A DNA stretch of 64,000 nucleotides from JAICKN01 sp036489565 (GTDB lineage: Bacteria > Acidobacteriota > Terriglobia > Terriglobales > Acidobacteriaceae): contig DASXFN010000034.1 in NCBI GenBank assembly GCA_036489565.1, forward strand, positions 22,495-86,494, given 5' to 3'. The notes beneath the pieces were generated by a model. The model was not told where the DNA came from and searched no databases. It saw nothing but the letters and a program-made list of their open reading frames with translations. Shown here piece by piece: positions 8,335-16,076 of the stretch. The position numbers and the translations under genes were made by a program. Every line of letters begins with the position of its first letter. Within the stretch, counting starts at the first letter, position 1.

Positions 8335-10413
8335 ATGGGCGAACCGTTTGCTGGCACACCACCATCCGAAAAACTCCTCGAAGATCGTCTGGATTCCTGG
8401 AAAGAAATCGCGGGATACCTCAACCGCGACGTGACCACCGTCCAGCGATGGGAAAAGCGGGAGGGCATGCCCGTTCACCGGCACCTGCATGACAGAATGG
8501 GCTCGGTCTATGCGTTTCGGGCTGAATTGGACACATGGGCGCGCAGCCGGAATCCAGCAGCACAAGAAAATGATAGTGATGTTCCCTCGGCTGATTCCTC
8601 TGCATCTTTGCCGCCCGCGGAATCTATTACCAGGTCAAGACACAGACTAAGCTCACGCTGGAAATTCGTCTTAGTGCTGGCAGCAGCAGGAATAGTGCTG
8701 ACGCTGGGCACTAGCTTCTGGCTGCGGAAGACAGAGTACTTCTGGCGAAATCCCATTGCTGACGCTCGATTTCAAACCGTCACGGACTTTGACGGAGTGG
8801 CACAAGCCGCTGCGGTATCACGCGACGGTCATTTCGTGGCGTTTCTATCCGATCGGGACGGACAAATGGACGTCTGGGTTACGCAGATCGGTTCAGGCGA
8901 ATTTCACAATCTGACCCATGGGAGCGCACCGGAACTTATCAATCCATCGATTCGTACTTTGGGGTTCTCACCAGATGGCTCTTTCGTCACGTTTTGGGTT
9001 CGCGGGCCAAATGCTTCGAACAACGAAGACATCGGCATTTGGGCGGTGCCAACGCTTGGCGGAGAACCGCGACCATACCTTGAAGGCGTGGCTGAGTTTG
9101 ACTGGTCGCACGACGGATCGCGGCTGGTGTACCACACTCCCGGCCCCGGTGACCCGATGTTTGTTTCAGACGGCGGCCTTCAGTCAGGCGGACGGCCCAT
9201 CTTCACCGCGCCTGCCGGGCTCCACTCTCACTTTCCTTTGTGGTCGCCCGACTCGGCATTCATCTATTTTGTTCAGGGTTCCTTGCCTGACAAGCTGGAC
9301 ATCTGGCGCATCCCATCAAACGGCGGTCCTGCCGAACGGATCACGTCGCACAATGGGCGAGTAACTTATCCGGTGCTATTGAATCAGCGGACGCTCGCCT
9401 ACCTGGCCAGCGATCCCGATGGTTCAGGACCGTGGCTTTACAGCATCGACGTCGAGCGGCGCATTCCCCACCGGCTGACCTCTGGTCCCGACCGCTACAC
9501 TTCACTAGCGGCCAACGCTGACGGCCAACGTCTGGTCGCCACGCTTGCAACTCCGAAGACAACCCTCTGGCGTTTGCCGATCACCGATTCTGCTGCCACT
9601 GATTCAACTAGAGCAGCGCTGACGGCGGTTCGCATCCCACTCACGAGCAGCACGGGATTTTCCCCACGGTTTGGTCCCAACTATCTCTTGTATATTTCTG
9701 CAACCGGAACGAGCGAGAGCATCTGGAAACTCGCCAACGGCACAGCCACGGAGTTGTGGAGCAGCGAGGGAGCGCAAATTTTTGGCGGTCCGGCAATTTC
9801 TCCCGATGGGCGGTCTGTCGCCTTCTCCGTCCGGCAACATCAACACACGATTTTGTACGCAATGCAGGCCGATGGCACCAACGCGCGAATTGTGAACGAT
9901 TCGCTTAACCTGCAGGGCAATCCGGCATGGTCGCACGATGGTCAATCGATAATCTCCGCAGTGGAAGAGAACGGCGTTCCACACCTTTTTCGCGTGCCGC
10001 TCGATGGCCGCGCTCCTGCTGTTTTTGTTCAGGAGTATTCGGTTGGTCCCGTGTGGTCGCCCGACGGCGGCCTAGTTGTGTACTCGGGTCCTGACATTGG
10101 CACCACGTTTTTAGTGAAAGCCGTCTCCGCCCAAGCCACAGCATATCCCCTGCCGGCGCTAAACCTGACTCGGGGTGCGCGCCATCTGGCTTTTCTGCCG
10201 GGAGGACGAGCGCTCGTGTACCTGGGAAGAGAAATTCAACATAAGAATTTGTGGTCCATGGATATGGCAACAGGCGTGGAACGGCAACTGACGAATCTCC
10301 CACCCGACTTCGACATTCGCGATTTCGACATCTCTCCAGACGGCCACGAAGTTGTACTCGAACGTGTACAGGGGCGCTCGGATGTGGTGCTGCTGGATAT
10401 TCCCCGGCCGTAA
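8335..10413 (+). CDS. Membrane-anchored HTH protein with PD40/TolB-like beta-propeller
   Basis: A 692-residue protein. Residues 20-75 form an excisionase/MerR-like DNA-binding domain (WKEIAGYLNRDVTTVQRWEKR, then GMPVHRH and an AFRAELDTWARSR tail). One transmembrane helix follows at about 107-130. The rest is a set of PD40/WD40-like blades with the recurring patterns SRDGHFVAFLSDRDG, FSPDGSFVTFWV, WSHDGSRLVYHTP, WSPDSAFIYFV and ISPDGRSVAFSV, as in TolB. The likely arrangement is an inner-membrane one-component regulator with DNA binding in the cytoplasm and a periplasmic sensor. ATG 8335 is supported by an AGGAGG site six bases upstream and by the promoter at 8249. The ligand and target genes are unknown. 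Such proteins are numerous in Acidobacteriota. Confidence 0.85.
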   Translation: MGEPFAGTPPSEKLLEDRLDSWKEIAGYLNRDVTTVQRWEKREGMPVHRHLHDRMGSVYAFRAELDTWARSRNPAAQENDSDVPSADSSASLPPAESITRSRHRLSSRWKFVLVLAAAGIVLTLGTSFWLRKTEYFWRNPIADARFQTVTDFDGVAQAAAVSRDGHFVAFLSDRDGQMDVWVTQIGSGEFHNLTHGSAPELINPSIRTLGFSPDGSFVTFWVRGPNASNNEDIGIWAVPTLGGEPRPYLEGVAEFDWSHDGSRLVYHTPGPGDPMFVSDGGLQSGGRPIFTAPAGLHSHFPLWSPDSAFIYFVQGSLPDKLDIWRIPSNGGPAERITSHNGRVTYPVLLNQRTLAYLASDPDGSGPWLYSIDVERRIPHRLTSGPDRYTSLAANADGQRLVATLATPKTTLWRLPITDSAATDSTRAALTAVRIPLTSSTGFSPRFGPNYLLYISATGTSESIWKLANGTATELWSSEGAQIFGGPAISPDGRSVAFSVRQHQHTILYAMQADGTNARIVNDSLNLQGNPAWSHDGQSIISAVEENGVPHLFRVPLDGRAPAVFVQEYSVGPVWSPDGGLVVYSGPDIGTTFLVKAVSAQATAYPLPALNLTRGARHLAFLPGGRALVYLGREIQHKNLWSMDMATGVERQLTNLPPDFDIRDFDISPDGHEVVLERVQGRSDVVLLDIPRP

Positions 10414-10501
10414 CTCCATAACTCAATGACGGCTCTGTGACGAACGGTTGAGTTAGAACAAGAAGGCACGCCAATCTCCTGAAATACGCGATAATCGCGC
10501 T

Positions 10502-11980
10502 ATGACAAGACGCTTGATTTTCCGGCTCGCCGTGATCGTTGGCCTGGGACTTGCGAGCTGCCTCCCGGCGGCAGTCGGCTCCGATAACGCTCCAGCAACC
10601 AGTTCTATACAGGATACCAAACCACACCGGCTGATCGTCCTCACGGATATTGGGGCTGAGGTGGATGACACGGAAAGCACGGTTCGGCTGCTTCTGTATT
10701 CGGATGTCATCGACATCCAGGGCCTCATTGCAACCACCTCCACATGGAAGAGAACGTCCGTCTCGCCAGAATTGATTGAAGCTGTAATCCGCGCTTACTC
10801 CAAGGTCCAAGGCAATTTGCTGAAACATGATGCGAACTACCCTCCGGCCGAAACCCTTCAGGCGTTGGTGAAACACGGCCGGGCGGAATACGGCATGAGC
10901 GGAGTCGGCCCGGGCAAAGACTCAGAAGGGTCCGACTGGATCATTCGCGTTTTGGAGAAAAATGATCCTCGTCCGCTCTGGGTTACAGCTTGGGGAGGGG
11001 CCAACACACTCGCGCAAGCTCTTTACAAACTGCGCGCCACAAAGCCGCCCGCGGAGGTCGCCCGTCTGGTCGCCAAACTCAGGGTCTATACGATCTCTGA
11101 CCAGGACGATAGCGGCCCGTGGATTCGGAAGAACTTTCCCAATCTCTTTTATATTGTCTCTCCCGGAGGCAACTACGGAGCCGCCACCTGGACCGGAATC
11201 AATACTTTTGTGCCCGGCATTGATAACACAACCATCAGCAACAAGTGGCTTGCGAAACACATTCAACAAGGCCACGGGCCAATGGGCGCCGCGTATCCGG
11301 ATGTTGCCTACGGCATGGAAGGCGACACGCCGTCCTGGCTTGGTCTGATTCCCAACGGCCTGAGCGATCCTGAACATCCTGACTGGGGTGGCTGGGGCGG
11401 ACGCTATGAACTCTACCGGCCAGACGTCCCCGTAACCGACCCGCACACATTCATTGGCGGCGTTCCCATCGAACCGGAGACGCGTCCTATCTGGACCAAT
11501 GCGGTGGACGAATACACTCCGCCGGTGATGGGCGAGTACGGACGCGCAACTCACGACGGCGAAAAATCATTCAAAGACTTCAAGGCCACGATTTGGCGGT
11601 GGAGGGACGACTTCCAAAATGATTTCGCCGCGCGCATGGAGTGGACGACAAAGCCCTATGCGGAAGCCAACCATCCTCCCGTTCCCATCCTGAATCAACC
11701 GGACGCGATCACGGTGCGGTCAGGAGAAAACTTTAATCTCAGCGCACATGCAACCGACCCCGACGGCGACAGCCTGAGTTTCTACTGGTTTCAGTACCCG
11801 GAAGCCGGGTCGTATAAAGGACCGGTCAAGTTCTTGATCGCAGAGAACATCCGCGACGTCACTCTGGTGGCGCCAAAGGTAGATAAACCAGAAACCGTAC
11901 ACATCATTCTGAGAGTCACCGACAAATGCACCCCGCCATTATCGCGGTATAAGCGGGTCATCGTGACGATAACGCCGTGA
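10502..11980 (+). CDS. DUF1593 nucleoside-hydrolase-like secreted protein
   Basis: A 492-residue exported protein with a DUF1593 domain, related to inosine/uridine-preferring nucleoside hydrolases. A signal peptide covers about residues 1-26. The fold starts with RLIVLTDIGAEVDDTES, which carries the Asp cluster that binds Ca2+ in nucleoside hydrolases, followed by WVTAWGGANTLAQAL, SDQDDSGPWIRKNFP and GDTPSWLGLIPNGL. Residues about 395-490 form an Ig-like C-terminal domain (NPPVPILN-like start, ATDPDGDSLSFYWFQYPEAG). The family occurs in polysaccharide-degrading bacteria and its substrate is unproven. A GATAAT hexamer ends seven bases before the ATG, so the mRNA may be almost leaderless. Confidence 0.88.
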   Translation: MTRRLIFRLAVIVGLGLASCLPAAVGSDNAPATSSIQDTKPHRLIVLTDIGAEVDDTESTVRLLLYSDVIDIQGLIATTSTWKRTSVSPELIEAVIRAYSKVQGNLLKHDANYPPAETLQALVKHGRAEYGMSGVGPGKDSEGSDWIIRVLEKNDPRPLWVTAWGGANTLAQALYKLRATKPPAEVARLVAKLRVYTISDQDDSGPWIRKNFPNLFYIVSPGGNYGAATWTGINTFVPGIDNTTISNKWLAKHIQQGHGPMGAAYPDVAYGMEGDTPSWLGLIPNGLSDPEHPDWGGWGGRYELYRPDVPVTDPHTFIGGVPIEPETRPIWTNAVDEYTPPVMGEYGRATHDGEKSFKDFKATIWRWRDDFQNDFAARMEWTTKPYAEANHPPVPILNQPDAITVRSGENFNLSAHATDPDGDSLSFYWFQYPEAGSYKGPVKFLIAENIRDVTLVAPKVDKPETVHIILRVTDKCTPPLSRYKRVIVTITP

Positions 11981-12025
11981 TGAGAGCTCGCATTTTTGTC
12001 ATCGACTGTAGCCTGGAACTTCTCC

Positions 12026-12062
12026 ACTCAAGCCGAAAGAAGGCTTGAATGAGCCACCCGCC
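12026..12062 (+). repeat. Dispersed palindromic repeat A, copy 1
   Basis: ACTCAAGCC and GGCTTGAAT pair around a short loop and are followed by GAGCCACCCGCC. Further copies lie at 13302 (inverted), 13440 (partial) and 15996. Confidence 0.7.
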
Positions 12063-12138
12063 AATAAATTCAGGACGGCAAGAATCAAGAGTTCTCAATA
12101 TTTTGTTGATAACGGGGACCTTTGAAAAAACCTGGGAA

Positions 12139-12274
12139 GAAACCTGGGGACAGACGAGAAACCTGGGGACAGACGGACGAGAAACCTGGGGACAGAGAAA
12201 CCTGGGGACAGACGGAACGTTCCCCGGTTTTCTAGAGAAACCTGGGGACAGACGGAACGTTCCCCGGTTTTCTC
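12139..12274 (+). repeat. Tandem GGGGACAGACG repeat cluster
   Basis: Five units of GAAACCTGGGGACAGACG or a shortened form occur in a row, starting at 12139, 12158, 12181, 12197 and 12237. The last two belong to a 40-bp unit that also contains GAACGTTCCCCGGTTTTCT and is itself a near-palindrome (GGGGA...TCCCC). Units touch each other without unique spacers. Single-frame reading gives a low-complexity peptide, so this is not a gene. Confidence 0.85.
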
Positions 12275-12542
12275 ATACCAATATCGGAATTTTCGACTCA
12301 GCTTGCCAGGAATTTCTCTCCTCTCGATCATCTCTGGAGCGGGCGACCTTGCGCTTGCGGCTCCACGAAAGGACGAACGACCGAAAAAGTCCTCGCCTGA
12401 TCCACGACAAGATGGGCTGGCTTTTACCGCTTGATCACGAATTGGGGAATGTTCCGCCTGTCCCCAGGTTTTCCGTGACTTGATGAATTTATAACAGGGT
12501 TCGTGCCGGAATGAACCCTAGTCCTAGTGGCGAGCTTGAGGA
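12275..12542. other. Non-coding stretch inside the repeat region
   Basis: No credible gene. An inverted copy of the GGGGACAGACG unit lies at about 12450-12476 (GTTCCGCCTGTCCCCAGG). The two opposite-facing copies frame about 175 bases of unassigned sequence, which could be a decayed mobile element, but no transposase residue pattern was recognised. Confidence 0.45.
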
Positions 12543-13082
12543 TTACTCCACAAAATCGGCATTGGGTCTGAAAGACTCAATCATCACGGCAATATCGAAG
12601 AGAAGCAAGAGGAAAGCTACGGCCACTACCGCAATCAGCATGTAGCGATGGCTTTCAAGCTTATATAACCGAATAGCGTTTACGCTCATCCAAATGTAAT
12701 AGACATTAAGAAGAGCGCCGGCAATCCACACCACCCAATTAAGCTGTCTAGATGAGGATTGTTGTCTTTGATCGTAATTGTTTGTCAACATTGCATCTAG
12801 TAAGAGCGCTACGTCGCTTGAAATAAGCAGCAGGGCAGATAGACAAAGTAAAAGAGACACTCCAGTAGTTACAGCGTCGCGGTAAAGATGTACGCTTTCG
12901 ATACTTTCGATCGGCATTCTGGCACCACTCGGAAAGTATATTGCATTAAGCGAAAGGGCGCTCATCCAAATAAGCCATCTTCCCAACCTCCGCGAACGCG
13001 GTTGCACGATTGCACCAACAATCAAACAACTTGCTTCTACTAAAGAGCCCCAGCCAAGGAAAGTGGATCCCAATAAATACAT
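12543..13082 (-). CDS. Multi-pass membrane protein of unknown function
   Basis: A 179-residue hydrophobic protein not assigned to a family. About five membrane helices are visible, near residues 4-24, 35-52, 70-95, 113-133 and 145-170. Polar loops contain RSRRLGR and NNYDQRQQSSSRQ. Base composition looks more AT-rich than the neighbours, and the gene sits isolated between two repeat clusters, so it may be horizontally acquired. No partner gene is close. Confidence 0.55.
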   Translation of the reverse strand: MYLLGSTFLGWGSLVEASCLIVGAIVQPRSRRLGRWLIWMSALSLNAIYFPSGARMPIESIESVHLYRDAVTTGVSLLLCLSALLLISSDVALLLDAMLTNNYDQRQQSSSRQLNWVVWIAGALLNVYYIWMSVNAIRLYKLESHRYMLIAVVAVAFLLLLFDIAVMIESFRPNADFVE

Positions 13083-13301
13083 CCAGTTACTAAGATCAGC
13101 CCACGTGTCTTGGCGGACATTACAGCATCACTGTTATTGTTCATAAAATCGTACAAACCCATCATCTAAACGTTAAATCCTATCTCGCTACGCATATATT
13201 TGCGAATGAACCCATGTCTCTTCCAAAATCTCCGGGCAAAAGTTCAAAAGGGCCGAGATTTGGAGTTCCTTGGGTTGAGAACGTTTTCAACATTGTTGCT
13301 T

Positions 13302-13340
13302 GGCGGGTGGCCCATTCAAGCCGTCCTTTGGCTTGAGTGG
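13302..13340 (-). repeat. Dispersed palindromic repeat A, copy 2 (inverted)
   Basis: GGCGGGTGGCCCATTCAAGC, then CGTCCTTTGGCTTGAGTGG, is the reverse complement of the unit at 12026 with only a few changes. Confidence 0.7.
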
Positions 13341-13439
13341 TGCAGTTGGCGGGCCGCCCACAGAACGCGGTTTTCGTTGTGTGGGGAATTTGAAGACTTC
13401 CTCCCTGTTTTCTTAGATCGACTCGATCATTCTCAGCCC

Positions 13440-13535
13440 CACTCAAGCCAAAACCGGGCTTGAACTAATTCGGGGACAGACGGGATGCTCCCCGTTTGCG
13501 GACAGACTGGTCAGGAAACGTCCCGTCTGTCCCTT
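13440..13535 (+). repeat. Repeat A (partial copy 3) joined to an inverted pair of GGGGACAGACG units
   Basis: CACTCAAGCC and GGGCTTGAACT at 13440-13466 match repeat A. Immediately after, CGGGGACAGACGGGATGCTC (from 13471) and the opposite-facing ACGTCCCGTCTGTCCC (near 13517) form an inverted pair. The rest of the gap 13083-13652 shows no gene. Confidence 0.65.
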
Positions 13536-13652
13536 GGTTTCCGAGCCCGACCAAAAACTATTCAATCTTCCGGATGGATTTCACGCCGTCGATCAGCGAG
13601 TGCCGAAGGCGAGAAAGGGTAAGCTCGCCGTTGCATGACAACCACAGACGCA

Positions 13653-14828
13653 TCAGTCAGTTTCCAGACCAGCTTTTTTCAAGTCATTTCGGAGTTTTGC
13701 GAACCCCTGATCGCCCTGTTCAACCGTCATCAAGTTACCGTCAGGACCGATGATTAAATAAGTCGGAAATACGTGAATCTGGTATTGCAGAGGCATCTGG
13801 TTCTCACTTGATAGAACGACGGGGAAATTGTGAGGATGTTTTTTCAAATATTTCTCAACTGTTTCGCGTTCCTCGCCCACGGAAATTCCCACGATCGCAA
13901 GGCTCTTGTCGCAATATTTCTGATTTAATTTTTCGATTGAGGAAGCATCGGACTGACAGGATGGACACCACGTTGTCCAGAAATCAAGCAATACGGTTTT
14001 ACCTTTGAAGGCCGCCAATGATATCGAATTCCCATGAATATCCTTGATCTGCAAATCTGGCGCTGGCTTGCCGGCTAGTTGTTTCTTAATGCTGCCTTCG
14101 TCCCAAGGAGTGAATTGCTGGACCTCGTGCAGCCCCGTGGGCAACTGGAAAAGGGCTGCGGCCGGAGCAGCGCCAAAACTCATCTGCTTGATCGTATAAA
14201 TCACATCCCATTGAGAACTCCCGTGCGAACTTTCAACTAACGCAACGGTGTGACATCGCAACCAGACTCCGGTCTCGGCATCAATCATGATCCGGCTGGT
14301 CCCGCCCGTCATTGTTATCACGCTTCCGGTTGGGCCCGGGCGAATCCATGGTTTGATTGGCACATCGACGACGACACAACCATGGTCTTTCCCTGAATAC
14401 CCACACGGCAGGCTCTGCACCTCTTTGGCCTTCTTCCAGTTGAGCTTGGTTTCAAAAGGTTCCGGCAGCAACTCGTCTTTATTTGAGGCTTGTTTTTTAT
14501 GAGTGAACTCGCTTCCTCCCGGGACGAATTCGAACAAATCCTGGCCGTTGAAGACTCGATTTAGCCCATCTCCGCCACCGATCCGCTGTTCACGCCACAT
14601 ACCCTGCAAAAAATCAACGACGAGCTGATAACGCTGAACTTGATCAACGTATCCTAATTTGACCCGACGCTCGACTTCGAATTCCTGATGCAATGCAAGC
14701 GGCCCGTGCATCGTCGCTTCAAACTTACTCCAGACGCTATTGCCGGTTGTTTCACCGACGGAGCTCGAAGCGAGTACTACCGCCCCGATCAGTAAAAAAA
14801 GAAACGTGAGCCGCTGCGCAGATAGCAT
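13653..14828 (-). CDS. TlpA-like thioredoxin-fold protein, exported
   Basis: A 391-residue exported protein. A signal peptide covers residues 1-25. A middle part of about 220 residues resembles LolA/outer-membrane lipoprotein-sorting-like or DUF-type domains that measure substrate loading (FEATMHGPLALHQEFEVERR, TSRIMIDAETGVWLRC). The C-terminal 140 residues are an AhpC/TSA-TlpA thioredoxin domain: GKPAPDLQIKDIHGNSISL, LLDFWTTWCPSCQSDASSIE and the cis-Pro segment VFPTYLIIGPDG. The WCPSC motif implies a redox-active disulfide facing the periplasm. The partner protein is unknown. Confidence 0.8.
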   Translation of the reverse strand: MLSAQRLTFLFLLIGAVVLASSSVGETTGNSVWSKFEATMHGPLALHQEFEVERRVKLGYVDQVQRYQLVVDFLQGMWREQRIGGGDGLNRVFNGQDLFEFVPGGSEFTHKKQASNKDELLPEPFETKLNWKKAKEVQSLPCGYSGKDHGCVVVDVPIKPWIRPGPTGSVITMTGGTSRIMIDAETGVWLRCHTVALVESSHGSSQWDVIYTIKQMSFGAAPAAALFQLPTGLHEVQQFTPWDEGSIKKQLAGKPAPDLQIKDIHGNSISLAAFKGKTVLLDFWTTWCPSCQSDASSIEKLNQKYCDKSLAIVGISVGEERETVEKYLKKHPHNFPVVLSSENQMPLQYQIHVFPTYLIIGPDGNLMTVEQGDQGFAKLRNDLKKAGLETD

Positions 14829-15137
14829 GGATTAGTCTCCACCTTTTTTGGACGGCTTGAAAAATATACTCAGACGATGTGAATGTCCAGCAAAACGTGA
14901 TTGTTGTGTGGTGACATATTTTTCACTAAGTAAAACTACTTAGTTGGGGCACTTTCCCAAAATTGCGACCCTGAGATTTTTTTGCTTTGGGTGTCTACAG
15001 ATTTGTCATTCCGAGCGAAGTGAGGAATCTGCTTCTGTATTTTGAAAGGAACAGATTCCTCGCCGCTAAAGCGGTTCAGAATGACAAGGTTTTTAACTTT
15101 TATATGCTGAATTTTCAATGAAGGGATACTTCACTCG
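14829..15137. other. Intergenic stretch with repeat B
   Basis: No gene is seen. The stretch contains the first full copy of repeat B (15003-15087) and should hold the promoter of the TlpA-like gene near its right-hand start. No convincing hexamer pair was identified. Confidence 0.5.
15003..15087. repeat. Dispersed palindromic repeat B, copy 1
   Basis: TTGTCATTCCGAGCGAAGTG with GAGGAATCTGCTT returns as AGATTCCTCGCCGCTAAAGC followed by GGTTCAGAATGACAA, giving a long imperfect hairpin. It lies just downstream of the methyltransferase gene. Confidence 0.85.
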
Positions 15138-15836
15138 CTAAGAAACAGTCGTAGGCTTCTTGCCAGATACACAAATCCAACCTCTACGGCGCTCCTCCCA
15201 TATCTGAATATCGGTGTATCCCGTGGCCAAAAATAATTCCCGGTGCTCATCCACGCCAAAATTAGATGACTTCAGAAGTTTCATTACGGGCCGTTGCAGT
15301 GCGTTGGTTGCTCCTTTTTTATAACTCTCCGCAATTATCACCAAAGTTCCACCGGGCTTTAGAACGCGCAAGATCTCCTGCATATCTTTGACTGGATCAG
15401 GCCAGTAGTACTGCGTTTCAACGGCTGTGACCAGATCGAATTTATTCTCCGAAAAAGGCAATTGGGAGACAGAAGCCTTTTGTACGGCAACGCGGCCTGC
15501 CTCGATTGCCGGTAAATTTTTAGCGCGAGATGCTGCCACGCTTCCATTGGAATAATCAATGCCGTGCACCTTTCCGTGCGTAGCAACCGTAGCGAGCTTT
15601 TGAATCGTGCGACCTCCGCCGCAACCAACGTCCAAAATTGTGAAGTCCGGCTTAACCTCGACATGTTGCAATCCCCAGTCGGTGAGGCTGGAATGCGAAA
15701 TATTCATGAGTGCTAAAAAGAACCGTCCGGTCCATCGCGAGGGCTTCTTTACTTGGTTGATCAAATAAAACCCTGCGGCCAAGGCAACAACATAGCGCAG
15801 GATAGTGAGTTCTATTTTCACGGTGGACATAGCCAA
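15138..15836 (-). CDS. Class I SAM-dependent methyltransferase
   Basis: A 232-residue methyltransferase of the Methyltransf_11/25 type. An N-terminal hydrophobic segment (about residues 10-26, LRYVVALAAGFYLINQV) may anchor it or stack on the membrane. The SAM site follows with DFTILDVGCGGGRTIQKLA (motif I), GIDYSNGSVAASRAKN (motif II), LPFSENKFDLVTAVETQYYW and LRVLKPGGTLVIIAE. The substrate is unknown. The gene stands alone and is bracketed by two copies of repeat B. Confidence 0.85.
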   Translation of the reverse strand: MAMSTVKIELTILRYVVALAAGFYLINQVKKPSRWTGRFFLALMNISHSSLTDWGLQHVEVKPDFTILDVGCGGGRTIQKLATVATHGKVHGIDYSNGSVAASRAKNLPAIEAGRVAVQKASVSQLPFSENKFDLVTAVETQYYWPDPVKDMQEILRVLKPGGTLVIIAESYKKGATNALQRPVMKLLKSSNFGVDEHRELFLATGYTDIQIWEERRRGWICVSGKKPTTVS

Positions 15837-15867
15837 GGAAGGGATTTTATCTCAGGACACGGCAAAG

Positions 15868-15954
15868 TTGTCATTCCGAGCGAAGCGAGGAATCTGCTTT
15901 TAGGTTTTCCAGAAACAGCAGATTCCTCACCGCTAAAGCGGTTCGGAATGACAA
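15868..15954. repeat. Dispersed palindromic repeat B, copy 2
   Basis: TTGTCATTCCGAGCGAAGCG with AGGAATCTGCTTTTAGG returns as CAGATTCCTCACCGCTAAAG followed by CGGTTCGGAATGACAA. It is highly similar to the copy at 15003 and lies just upstream of the methyltransferase. Confidence 0.85.
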
Positions 15955-15995
15955 GATTTAAATTTATACGCAGAACATTCCTAATGAAACAGCCC

Positions 15996-16032
15996 GCTCA
16001 AGTCAAACCCGGGCTTGAATGGGCCGCCCGCC
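15996..16032 (+). repeat. Dispersed palindromic repeat A, copy 4
   Basis: GCTCAAGTCAAACCCGGGCT then TGAATGGGCCGCCCGCC matches the unit at 12026. It lies just downstream of the ADOP permease gene. Confidence 0.6.
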
Positions 16033-16076
16033 GCGCAAAACACCATCAGCCACATGTAGAACAGAATCTGCCATCG

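Noticed and set aside
9905..10876. Open frame of 323 codons antisense to the propeller gene and the DUF1593 start
   Set aside because: It spans two sense genes and the gap between them and shows no domain.
12139..12274. Possible CRISPR array
   Set aside because: Units are of unequal length and touch each other; there are no unique spacers of constant length and no cas genes.
12275..12449. Remnant of a RAYT/IS200-type transposase
   Set aside because: Although framed by inverted repeat units, no HUH, Tyr or other transposase motif is seen in any frame.
12049..12483. Open frame of 144 codons over the GGGGACAGACG repeats
   Set aside because: Its translation is a product of the repeat units (GTDG, WGQ) and the rest is not protein-like.
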